A stretch of 5,922 nt of DNA from Phycisphaerales bacterium UBA2218 (GCA_002327785.1 DCUI01000177.1:2655-8576); one strand, 5' to 3'; numbered from the stretch's first letter, positions 1 to 5,896 are shown. The notes: generated by a model not told the origin, from the sequence alone. Numbers and translations: made by a program.

Positions 1-120
1 AATTTTAAATGTACCTCCATTCTGTATCATCTCGGGCAGGTGCAGCCAACGCGCCGCCGCACTGGCAAACTCCCGGCCCATCATCCCGCACCCGATGATT
101 CCAAACCGAACCGTTCGCAT
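1..120 (-). CDS. Gfo/Idh/MocA-family oxidoreductase, N-terminal fragment (cut by window edge)
   Basis: An ATG at 120-118 on the minus strand opens a frame that stays open to base 1, giving 40 codons. The protein begins MRTVRFGIIGCGMMGREFAS. The G-x-G-x-x-G at residues 10-15 (GCGMMG) after a short hydrophobic strand is the NAD(P)-binding start of a Rossmann fold, and the following AAARWLHL is typical of Gfo/Idh/MocA oxidoreductases, which usually oxidise or reduce sugars, inositols or sugar derivatives. The catalytic C-terminal domain is outside the window, so the substrate cannot be told. A strong Shine-Dalgarno sequence 6 nt upstream fixes the start. It is the third gene in a minus-strand series but has a 255-bp gap and its own promoter candidate upstream, so it may be transcribed separately. 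No signal peptide is visible, so a cytoplasmic location is likely. Confidence 0.85.
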   Translation of the reverse strand, partial: MRTVRFGIIGCGMMGREFASAAARWLHLPEMIQNGGTFKI

Positions 121-126
121 TCTCGC

Positions 127-132
127 ACCTCC
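127..132 (-). promoter_or_regulatory. Ribosome binding site of the Gfo/Idh/MocA gene
   Basis: On the minus strand GGAGGT lies 6 nt before the ATG at 120. It is a near-perfect Shine-Dalgarno sequence at normal spacing and supports the short edge-truncated gene as real. Confidence 0.8.
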
Positions 133-158
133 ACATCGTCCAGACCGATCCATGTCCG

Positions 159-182
159 GCCTGCCCGCACTCCCCGGCAGGC
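159..182 (-). other. Hairpin in the predicted 5' leader of the oxidoreductase gene
   Basis: A 7-bp perfect inverted repeat, GCCTGCC at 159-165 and GGCAGGC at 176-182, encloses a 10-nt loop. If the promoter at 199-227 is real, this would fold in the roughly 70-nt leader of the oxidoreductase mRNA. No T-run follows on either strand, so it is not a convincing terminator. Its function is unknown. Confidence 0.3.
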
Positions 183-198
183 AGGCAATCGATGCCAG

Positions 199-227
199 AT
201 AGTACAACAGAGAAGGTTCTCAGACAA
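199..227 (-). promoter_or_regulatory. Candidate sigma70-type promoter with spacer palindrome
   Basis: On the minus strand TTGTCT (227-222, four of six matches to the -35 consensus) is followed after exactly 17 nt by TACTAT (204-199, four of six matches to the -10 consensus). The expected start of transcription is about 72 nt upstream of the oxidoreductase ATG at 120. The spacer contains a perfect 5+5 inverted repeat, GAGAA-GG-TTCTC at 210-221, where a repressor could bind. Hexamer matches of this quality occur by chance, but the spacing, location and palindrome together make it the best promoter candidate in the window. Confidence 0.45.
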
Positions 228-250
228 CCCCGATGCCGCCTGGGAGATTG

Positions 251-278
251 AAGTGCGAAGTTCCAAGTGTCAAGTGAG
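251..278. repeat. Four tandem heptamers, consensus AAGTGNN
   Basis: Four consecutive 7-bp units are visible: AAGTGCG (251-257), AAGTTCC (258-264), AAGTGTC (265-271) and AAGTGAG (272-278). Three share AAGTG exactly and the second has AAGTT. The array lies in the non-coding gap between the msr stop codon and the oxidoreductase promoter candidate. Short degenerate heptamer arrays occur in intergenic DNA of several bacterial groups; no function can be assigned. Confidence 0.55.
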
Positions 279-318
279 CCGATTCAGGGAAAGGTCCTGA
301 CACCTCACACTCCCCGAC

Positions 319-333
319 CGGCGCATCGCGCCG
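319..333 (-). terminator. GC-rich hairpin downstream of the msr gene, possible weak terminator
   Basis: CGGCGC (319-324) and GCGCCG (328-333) form a 6-bp perfect stem with a 3-nt loop, about 43 nt past the msr stop codon on the minus strand. A smaller GGC-TTC-GCC hairpin sits nearer the stop (350-342). Neither is followed by a T-run, so factor-independent termination is doubtful. Confidence 0.25.
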
Positions 334-375
334 TCGCTATAGGCGAAGCCCTGTACCTTGCCGTTGTCACCGGGT

Positions 376-1923
376 TCAGAATATCTTGCGGTAGACGTGG
401 CAGTAGGGTGTCCCCTGGCTCTTGTCGTAGTAGTCCTGATGGTAGTCCTCAGCGGGCCAGAAGACGCCGGCCTTGACGATCTCGGTTTTGACGTTGTAGC
501 CTTTGCGGCGCAGATCGTTCACAAGCCGCTCGGCGGTCCGCTTTTGCTCCTCGTTGAGGTAGAAGATAGCGGAGCGGTACTGTGTGCCGATATCCGGGCC
601 CTGGCGATTCAACTGTGTGAAGTCGTGCGTCTCGAAGAAGAGCTTTGCGAGCTGCTCGTAGGTGGTCTTCGAGGGGTCGTAGATCACCTCGGTTGTCTCC
701 GCGTGGCCGGTCCGCCCGGTGCGGACCTGGTCATAGGTTGGGTTCCTGACCCGGCCGCCGGTGAAACCGACGGTCGTCGAGATCACGCCGGGGGCTCGCT
801 GGAAGTAGTATTCTGTGCCCCAGAAACACCCGGAAGCAAAAAGCGCCCGCTCCGTTCTGGTCGCGGTTTCCACGGCGGGATCTTTCGCCTTGAGGGTCCC
901 AGGGTTGGCCTCCGCCTGGCGCTGCTCGGCGGGAATGAAGTCCATCGAGATCGAGTTGACGCAGTACCGCGTGTTCTTCTCGGTGAACCGTTCGCCGAGA
1001 AAGAGATGGCCGAGGTGCCCGCCGCAGTTGTTGCAGAGGATCTCGGTCCTCATGCCGTCGGCGTCCGGCTGCCACCTGACGGCCCCGGCGATCTGCTCAT
1101 CGAAGCTCGGCCAGCCGCAATCCGACCGGAATTTGGACGACGACTCGAATAGCTCGGCCCCGCACCGACGGCACGTGTAGACGCCCTGGCCAAAGTGATT
1201 GACGTATTGGCCGGTGAATGGCTGCTCGGTTCCCTTGTGGATGATGACTTGTTCTTCCTCCCGTGTCAGTTGCCTGTACATGTTCTGTTCTCGATAAAGT
1301 CCGATCTCGTCAATGTAAAGATCCACACTGAATTCCTTGCCGCCTGCGACAACCGCGATGTTCGTCAACTCTGCCGGGTTCAATGGCGGCATCACTGTAC
1401 CCGGCAGAAAGCTCCTGAATGGCAGCTTGACCTCCTGCCACTGCCCGCTCGTCGCGAACTCGGCCTGATAATACTGCCTCGGGTACCGTGTGTCTTCAGT
1501 CCGGAGCCGGATTGCGTAGGTTTCCCCGTTTCCCTTTGCGACCAATCGAACCCCGGCGTAGGGATAACCGTCCAGTGGCCGGCGCCTCACGATCAGCGAC
1601 CTGCGGACCTCGATTGCCCCGCCCGGACCTGGTGAGACGGTCCCGGCCATATGCAGGCACGTCCGACCCTCAAGCTCACTATACTCAGGCTTTCCAACCG
1701 CCGCCCGATTCGTCCGACTGCTGACAGGTTCCCATCTGCCCTCGCGGGACCCCTGGCCGCCGCTCGGTGAGAAATCGTCGATCAGCAACCCATCTCCGGT
1801 TGCCCCAGCCTTCCGAGCATCCGCGGCCATCCCCTGCTCGCCCACGGCAATCAGCATGATCGTTCCCACGACTATCCCTGAAACCGCTATCGCAGCGGTA
1901 CGAAAGTATCTCCTTCTACTCAT
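376..1923 (-). CDS. msrBA: Exported CIA30-MsrB-MsrA fusion, bifunctional methionine sulfoxide reductase B/A
   Basis: This 515-residue protein should reduce both epimers of methionine sulfoxide in proteins outside the cytoplasm. Residues 1-33 are an export leader: basic MSRRRYFR, a hydrophobic core, then an A-x-A-like site near GMAAD; the RRYF resembles a Tat motif but a Sec leader is equally possible. Residues 45-210 resemble a CIA30/galactose-binding-like beta-sandwich (starts LLIDDF, ends VDLYIDEIGLY). Residues 217-331 are MsrB, with zinc CxxC pairs at Cys251/254 and Cys297/300, GWPSF at 270-274 and catalytic Cys321 in RYCVNS. Residues 358-515 are MsrA, with catalytic Cys366 in GCFWG and a candidate resolving Cys508 near the end. 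All key residues are present. The B-then-A order is the reverse of PilB-type MsrAB, and no thioredoxin domain is fused, so an outside reductant is needed. The start is the ATG at 1923, preceded by AAAGGT; an in-frame GTG at 1938 would add five residues. A separate gap precedes it, so it may have its own promoter. Confidence 0.9.
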   Translation of the reverse strand: MSRRRYFRTAAIAVSGIVVGTIMLIAVGEQGMAADARKAGATGDGLLIDDFSPSGGQGSREGRWEPVSSRTNRAAVGKPEYSELEGRTCLHMAGTVSPGPGGAIEVRRSLIVRRRPLDGYPYAGVRLVAKGNGETYAIRLRTEDTRYPRQYYQAEFATSGQWQEVKLPFRSFLPGTVMPPLNPAELTNIAVVAGGKEFSVDLYIDEIGLYREQNMYRQLTREEEQVIIHKGTEQPFTGQYVNHFGQGVYTCRRCGAELFESSSKFRSDCGWPSFDEQIAGAVRWQPDADGMRTEILCNNCGGHLGHLFLGERFTEKNTRYCVNSISMDFIPAEQRQAEANPGTLKAKDPAVETATRTERALFASGCFWGTEYYFQRAPGVISTTVGFTGGRVRNPTYDQVRTGRTGHAETTEVIYDPSKTTYEQLAKLFFETHDFTQLNRQGPDIGTQYRSAIFYLNEEQKRTAERLVNDLRRKGYNVKTEIVKAGVFWPAEDYHQDYYDKSQGTPYCHVYRKIF

Positions 1924-1946
1924 GATTGTACCTTTCACAAGTATCC

Positions 1947-1993
1947 CATACCCTCTATACAGTCCTCATTTGCCGTATGTTTGGAGGGGTATG
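1947..1993. repeat. Imperfect inverted repeat upstream of the msr gene
   Basis: CATACCCTC at 1947-1955 is matched in inverted orientation by GAGGGGTATG at 1984-1993, with one extra base in the second arm and 28 nt between them. It lies 24-70 nt before the msr start codon, where an operator or leader structure could sit. I could not find a good promoter pair in the same gap. The match may be chance. Confidence 0.25.
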
Positions 1994-2009
1994 TATTTCC
2001 ACCGTTCGA

Positions 2010-2024
2010 GCTCCTGGGAGGAGC
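2010..2024 (-). terminator. Hairpin just after the isomerase gene, possible weak terminator or attenuator
   Basis: GCTCCT (2010-2015) and AGGAGC (2019-2024) form a perfect 6-bp stem around a 3-nt loop, 12 nt beyond the isomerase stop codon on the minus strand. The bases after it on that strand are not a T-run, so it is at best a weak terminator and readthrough into msr is possible. Confidence 0.3.
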
Positions 2025-2036
2025 GATGGGACCGGC

Positions 2037-2891
2037 CTATGAGCAGCCTCTCAGGGCCTTGGCCGAATCGATGAGGCTTTGGAGGCCGCCGGCGCGGAGG
2101 AATTGGTCGGGGGGGACCTCGAGAATCACCCGCCCGTCGAAGCCGTGATCGCGCAAGAGCTGGATGAACTGACGCCACGGCACGGCGTTATGAATGAGCG
2201 GCTGGTGATCCTCGGTGGAGGCGTCGTGGCAATGGACGTGGACGATTCGCTTGAGGAGGGCTTCGGGCGGCGCGATCGGCCAGCCGTAGACGCGCGTGTT
2301 CCAAAACGCATGGCCGAAGTCCCAGCACACCTTCACGTCGCTCTGCGTCGCGACGTCGAGCAGCTCGGCGTAGGTGTCGCCGATCCGCTGTCTCGGCTCA
2401 CCGGGACTTGGGGCCATCTGCAATTCCACCGTGACGTTGACCTGCGGGGCGTTGTCGCGGCGCCATCGGCCCGCCCAGGTGAAGAAGGCGATGGACTGGC
2501 TCAACAGGTGCTCGCGGGCGTCATCGGGACCGCCGGCCGCCCCGTGGACGTTCACGACCACGGGGAACTGCTGTAGCCGGGCTGCCTCGGCCGCGATCGC
2601 AAAGAATCGTTCGTGCATCCCGCGGCAGGGATTGTCCGCGTCGAGGGAAAAGAACCGCGGATTGAAAGCAGTGGCCTCGGAATAGGGATGCAGGGATACC
2701 TTGAAACCTGCTCCCACACAGGAGGTGATGTGTTCGCGCAGTTGTTGCAGATCGGTTTCAGGCCCGACCGGAGTCTCGACGGCCCCGAAGCCCAACTCCT
2801 TCAAAAATGCCATGATGTCCCGGCCGCCATAGAGCTGGCGATACAGGGGCTCCTGTGCGAATCCCACGTCGAACTTCAGTCCGATCAGCAT
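2037..2891 (-). CDS. Sugar phosphate isomerase/epimerase family protein (xylose isomerase-like TIM barrel)
   Basis: This 284-residue protein has the pattern of the AP endonuclease 2/xylose isomerase-like TIM barrel superfamily, whose members isomerise or epimerise sugars using a divalent metal. Strand-end residues expected to bind metal or substrate are visible: Glu39 in VETP, His68 in VSLHP, His116 in VNVHG, Glu156 in VTVELQ, Asp191 and His194 in CWDFGH, His220 in HVHCHD and Glu258 in VILEVPP. The length is normal for the family. There is no signal peptide, so it is probably cytoplasmic. The frame is open upstream to an ATG at 2990, but I chose the ATG at 2891 because MLIGLKFDVG gives a natural first strand and the extra 33 residues look like non-coding translation. 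AAAGGA lies 15 nt upstream, which is far, so a GTG at 2903 is a possible alternative. The substrate is unknown; it is divergent from the transporter gene, and a link with that operon or with the oxidoreductase is inferred only. Confidence 0.85.
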   Translation of the reverse strand: MLIGLKFDVGFAQEPLYRQLYGGRDIMAFLKELGFGAVETPVGPETDLQQLREHITSCVGAGFKVSLHPYSEATAFNPRFFSLDADNPCRGMHERFFAIAAEAARLQQFPVVVNVHGAAGGPDDAREHLLSQSIAFFTWAGRWRRDNAPQVNVTVELQMAPSPGEPRQRIGDTYAELLDVATQSDVKVCWDFGHAFWNTRVYGWPIAPPEALLKRIVHVHCHDASTEDHQPLIHNAVPWRQFIQLLRDHGFDGRVILEVPPDQFLRAGGLQSLIDSAKALRGCS

Positions 2892-3017
2892 GGTCGTCGC
2901 CACGAATCCTTTCTCATCGTGTCCACCACGGAACAAAGCGAGGAGGCTACATCGGCCGGCCCCGGCAATCAAGCGCAAAAACGGCCTCATTCATAGGGAC
3001 GCTGTCAGGCGTTTCTC

Positions 3018-3075
3018 CGTAGGTCGTGCGTCCTCGCACGACCTTTTGGGGACGAGCGGGGACGCTCGCCCTACG
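3018..3075. repeat. REP/BIME-like element: two related hairpins in inverted orientation
   Basis: Copy A (3018-3043, plus strand) and copy B (3075-3050, minus strand) are both 26 nt, start CGTAGG, and agree at 21 of 26 positions. Each folds by itself. Copy A pairs AGGTCGTGCG (3021-3030) with CGCACGACCT (3035-3044), a perfect 10-bp stem with loop TCCT. Copy B pairs CGAGCG (3053-3058) with CGCTCG (3063-3068) around GGGA, extended past one mismatch. The outer ends CGTAGG and CCTACG (3070-3075) are also complementary. One stem pair is T-A in copy A and A-T in copy B, which keeps pairing. The spacer is 6 nt. The layout is that of bacterial interspersed REP pairs; whether it recurs in this genome cannot be seen here. 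Confidence 0.7.
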
Positions 3076-3185
3076 CAGGCACACTCCGAACAAGGGCTCC
3101 TGGGGCGGTTTTGTGTTGCGGGTCGGCTTGCCGCGCAGTAAGGTATAGGCCATGTGACAACGGCAAGACACCCACAATGTCGTTT

Positions 3186-3189
3186 GGAG
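3186..3189 (+). promoter_or_regulatory. Ribosome binding site of the transporter gene
   Basis: GGAG lies 9 nt before the ATG at 3199 and supports that start for the long N-terminal form of the transporter. Confidence 0.6.
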
Positions 3190-3198
3190 TTCTGAACG

Positions 3199-4548
3199 AT
3201 GCCGAATACGCCGCGAGCCGTCTCGAAACACTTCGCCTGGATCTCCGTTTTGCTTGCAGGGGGCACGATCGGCCTGCTCCTCATCGGATTTCGGCCCGCC
3301 GTGGGGCCATTCCTGATCGGAACGTTTGCATGTCTGGCCCTGTTCTTCACCGGCCATCCTTTCCTCAAAAGTTTTGCATTCACCGTCTGGGTGTTTGCCT
3401 TTGTGGCCGCGTCGATGTTCTATCCCGGCGCGTTCGACAGGTGGTTCGGGTATGATCTGGGCAAGCTGATCGTTCCGTTGATCCAGATCATCATGTTCGG
3501 CATGGGCACGACATTGAGCCTGTCGGATTTCGCCCGCGTGTTCAAGATGCCCTGGCCCGTATTCGTCGGGATGGTGCTCCAATTCTCGATCATGCCTCTG
3601 GCCGGGTTTACGGTGGCAAGCCTGTTCGGCTTCAGCCCGGAGATCGCCGCCGGTATTGTCCTCATCGGCTCCTGTCCGGGCGGCGTGGCCTCGAACCTGA
3701 TGGCCTATCTGGCCGGCGGGGATGTGGCCCTGTCGGTCACGATGACCTCCTGTTCGACGCTCATGTCGCCCGTGATGACGCCGTTCATGATGAAGCTGCT
3801 GGCCGGCCGGCTCGTGGAAGTCAAGTTCGTCGCCATGATGCTCTCCATCGTGAACATGATCATCATGCCGGTTCTGGCCGGCTTAATTGCCAACCGAATC
3901 CTCTACAGCCGCAGCCGGTGGGCCAATCGCAAGGAACCGCTCCTGCTGTTGTCTATCGCGGGGCTGGCGGCAGCCGTGTCGACAGTTGTTCTCCAGAACT
4001 ATCTGCCCGGGCCAATCGCGACATTTCGGGACGGCATCGTCATCGGGTCCGCACTCCTCGGCGCCGTGTCGCTGACCAAGCTCATCGCCAGCCTGGTGCT
4101 CGGGCGGTCCGGCGACTGGATGGATCGCGTGCTGCCGGTCATCTCCATGGCCGGCATCTGCCTGATCATCGCCATCATTACCGCCCGATCTCGCGAGGAT
4201 CTGCTCACCGTGGGTGGTCTGCTGATCGTCGCCGTCGTCATCCACAACTTCATCGGCTACACGCTGGGCTATTGGCTGTCATGGCTGATCAGACTCGATG
4301 AGCGGACGTGCCGGACTGTGGCCATCGAGGTGGGCCTGCAAAACGGCGGCATGGCCTCCGCACTGGCGATGAACGTGCTCAAGAGCGCCGAGGCGGCCTT
4401 GGCCCCGGCGATCTTCGGGCCCTGGATGAATGTCTCAGGCTCAATTCTGGCGACCTGGTGGCATGGGAAGCCCATCAGGGCCGCCAGGGGCGCCGCATGT
4501 CCGACTACCGAAACACAGCGACAAGGAGCATCGAATGGATCGACGTGA
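3199..4548 (+). CDS. Bile acid:sodium symporter (BASS) family transporter, enlarged form
   Basis: This 449-residue inner-membrane protein belongs to the BASS/SBF family of sodium-coupled organic anion transporters. The crossing-helix signature is clear: GSCPGG at 157-162, then Ser165-Asn166, Ser179 and Thr183, and EVGLQN at 377-382. In the Neisseria ASBT structure the equivalents of Ser165, Asn166, Ser179, Thr183, Glu377 and Gln381 bind the two sodium ions, so sodium coupling looks intact. Hydrophobic segments lie at roughly 12-30, 33-50, 58-74, 88-104, 120-142, 150-170, 176-198, 209-232, 247-265, 278-299, 310-328 and 335-360. Family members are usually about 300-330 residues; this one has about 50 extra residues before the first signature and about 70 more between the two, enough for additional helices. 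It overlaps the next gene by 14 nt, so both are likely one operon. The substrate is unknown. Given the partner, a sugar acid or 2-keto-3-deoxy acid is a reasonable guess, as the wider BART superfamily includes KdgT. Confidence 0.88.
   Translation: MPNTPRAVSKHFAWISVLLAGGTIGLLLIGFRPAVGPFLIGTFACLALFFTGHPFLKSFAFTVWVFAFVAASMFYPGAFDRWFGYDLGKLIVPLIQIIMFGMGTTLSLSDFARVFKMPWPVFVGMVLQFSIMPLAGFTVASLFGFSPEIAAGIVLIGSCPGGVASNLMAYLAGGDVALSVTMTSCSTLMSPVMTPFMMKLLAGRLVEVKFVAMMLSIVNMIIMPVLAGLIANRILYSRSRWANRKEPLLLLSIAGLAAAVSTVVLQNYLPGPIATFRDGIVIGSALLGAVSLTKLIASLVLGRSGDWMDRVLPVISMAGICLIIAIITARSREDLLTVGGLLIVAVVIHNFIGYTLGYWLSWLIRLDERTCRTVAIEVGLQNGGMASALAMNVLKSAEAALAPAIFGPWMNVSGSILATWWHGKPIRAARGAACPTTETQRQGASNGST
4523..4528 (+). 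promoter_or_regulatory. Ribosome binding site that fixes the enolase-superfamily start
   Basis: AAGGAG lies 6 nt before the ATG at 4535, inside the end of the transporter gene. It favours this start over the in-frame ATG at 4430, which would overlap the transporter by more than 100 nt. Confidence 0.8.
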
Positions 4549-5863
4549 CATGATGAAAGGGTTCGGACTCGGGGCCGCCGCAGGGATGCTCGGACTGCTG
4601 AGGCCGGCCCGGGGTGAGGAGGCTTACTCGAAGGCAACGAAAGGCCTTCCACCTCTGAAGATCACGAAGGTCAAGGCGGTCCTGACCGCGCCGGCGGGGA
4701 TTCGACTCTGCGTGGTCAAGGTCGAGACGAGCGAGCCGGGACTGTATGGCCTCGGATGCGCCACCTTCAATCAGCGGCCACTGACGGTCGCGGCGGCCGT
4801 CAACGAGTATCTGGACCCGTTCGCCAGGGGCCGCGATGTCGACTGCATCGAGGACATGTGGCAAAACGCCTACACGAGCTCCTATTGGCGCAACGGTCCC
4901 GTCTTGAACAACGGCCTGAGCGGTCTGGACCAGGCACTCTGGGACATCAAGGGCAAACGAGCCGGCATGCCCGTCTATCAACTGCTCGGGGGCAAGTGCC
5001 GCTTCGCGGTCGATTGCTACACGCACTGCGGCGGCAACGATCTCAAGCAGATCGAGGAGAGCGTCAAGCGGGCAATGGAGCGGGGCTTTCGGCACATCCG
5101 CATCCAGCGAGGCGGCTACGGCTCGCCGCAATTGTCGAAGAGGGCGGATTTCAAGGACGCCGGTTTCGGATTGTCATCCGACTCCAACATGGCGGTCCGG
5201 CCCTACGTCAGGGGTGCGATCGAGATGTTCGAACACATTCGCAGCACCTGCGGCGACGAGGTCGAGCTGCTCCACGACATCCACGAGCGAATCCCGCCCA
5301 TCGAGGCGATCAATCTGTGCAAGCAACTCGAAAAGTACCGGCCGTTCTTCGTCGAAGACCCCTTCGCCCCTGAAGACAACGGCTATTTCAAATTGCTTCG
5401 CCAGCAGACCTGCGTACCCATCGCGATGGGCGAGTTGTTCAACAGCCCACACGAATGGGTCGGCCTGATCTCTGAGCGGCTGATCGATTTCATCCGCGTG
5501 CACATCTCGCAGGTGGGCGGCTTGAGCGTCGCCCGTAAGATTGCGGCGCTGGGCGAGTGGTTCAACGTCCGCAGCGCCTGGCACGGTCCGGGCGACGTCT
5601 CCCCGGTCGGCCACGCGGTCAACGCGCATGTGGACCTGGCGATCTGGAATTTCGGTATCCAGGAGAGCGTGAGCTTCAACGACAGGACCCGCGAGGTCTT
5701 CCCTGGCTGCCCGACGATGGAGAACGGCTACATGCACGTCAATGAAGCCCCGGGCTTCGGCGTGGGTATCAACGAAGAACTGGCCGCCAAGTTCCCGCTC
5801 CCCGAGGACCCGGGCTACTGGCGACCCGTCCGAAGACCCGACGGAACAGCCGTACGACCGTAG
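4535..5863 (+). CDS. Exported enolase-superfamily protein, mannonate dehydratase/RspA-like
   Basis: This 442-residue protein resembles the ManD/RspA branch of the enolase superfamily, whose characterised members dehydrate D-mannonate or D-gluconate to 2-keto-3-deoxygluconate. Residues 1-27 (MDRRDMMKGFGLGAAAGMLG and on) form a twin-arginine-type leader with a cleavage site near ARG-EE. The N-terminal capping domain spans about 41-150, with GLYGLGCATFN, SSYWRNGPV and DQALWDIKGKRAGMP. The barrel carries the expected metal ligands Asp248 (LLHDIHER), Glu274 (FVEDP) and Glu300 (MGELF). Candidate acid/base residues are His250 and His350 (WHGPGD), and the C-terminal NFGIQE (Glu377) is typical of ManD-like proteins. 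Without the leader the length fits the family. Some ManD-like proteins have little or no mannonate activity, so the substrate is open; a sugar acid is likely. Translation is probably coupled to the transporter through the 14-nt overlap. Export of such an enzyme is unusual and needs the Tat call to be right. Confidence 0.88.
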   Translation: MDRRDMMKGFGLGAAAGMLGLLRPARGEEAYSKATKGLPPLKITKVKAVLTAPAGIRLCVVKVETSEPGLYGLGCATFNQRPLTVAAAVNEYLDPFARGRDVDCIEDMWQNAYTSSYWRNGPVLNNGLSGLDQALWDIKGKRAGMPVYQLLGGKCRFAVDCYTHCGGNDLKQIEESVKRAMERGFRHIRIQRGGYGSPQLSKRADFKDAGFGLSSDSNMAVRPYVRGAIEMFEHIRSTCGDEVELLHDIHERIPPIEAINLCKQLEKYRPFFVEDPFAPEDNGYFKLLRQQTCVPIAMGELFNSPHEWVGLISERLIDFIRVHISQVGGLSVARKIAALGEWFNVRSAWHGPGDVSPVGHAVNAHVDLAIWNFGIQESVSFNDRTREVFPGCPTMENGYMHVNEAPGFGVGINEELAAKFPLPEDPGYWRPVRRPDGTAVRP

Positions 5864-5896
5864 GTTGAGGTCCGCCAGGGTTTGAACCGGCCTTCT

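Larger units (their letters stand above)
2892..3198. other. Divergent intergenic region between isomerase and transporter
   Basis: This 307-bp stretch separates two divergently read genes and must hold at least one promoter for each. It contains the paired-hairpin repeat at 3018-3075 and the transporter ribosome binding site. I looked for -35/-10 pairs and found only weak ones: TTGATT with a poor -10 on the minus strand between about 2945 and 2975, and TATAGG at 3144-3149 on the plus strand without a well-spaced -35. No small gene with a convincing ribosome binding site is seen. Confidence 0.5.

Noticed and set aside
1..30. AT-rich edge as a possible insertion or misassembly junction in the oxidoreductase
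   Set aside because: The reading frame continues to base 1 and ends in FKI, which fits the start of the second Rossmann strand, so no break is needed to explain it.
251..278. CRISPR-like or phage attachment repeat
   Set aside because: The units are 7 bp with no spacers, so it is a simple tandem array and not a CRISPR. No integrase or tRNA gene is near.
40..476. Small plus-strand open frames in the left gap
   Set aside because: Their products are rich in R, P and S with no motif or ribosome binding site, and they cross the oxidoreductase start, the heptamer array and the msr end.
358..1152. Plus-strand open frame of 264 codons
   Set aside because: It lies antisense to the MsrA and MsrB domains, which carry complete catalytic motifs. 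Its product is low-complexity and rich in V, L, G and E, as expected from the reverse strand of GC-rich coding DNA.
2079..2576. Plus-strand open frame of 165 codons
   Set aside because: It is antisense to the TIM-barrel gene, whose metal-site motifs are intact; no motif or ribosome binding site supports it.
2947..3582. Minus-strand open frame of 211 codons
   Set aside because: It runs through the paired-hairpin repeat and antisense to the N-terminal part of the transporter. The product is hydrophilic with no recognisable motif, and the plus-strand frame has a clear family match.
4430..4534. Upstream ATG extension of the enolase-superfamily gene
   Set aside because: It would overlap the transporter by 119 nt and place non-hydrophobic residues before the Tat-like leader. 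The ATG at 4535 has AAGGAG at ideal spacing.
4505..5131. Minus-strand open frame of 208 codons
   Set aside because: It is antisense to the enolase-superfamily gene and its product shows no family features.
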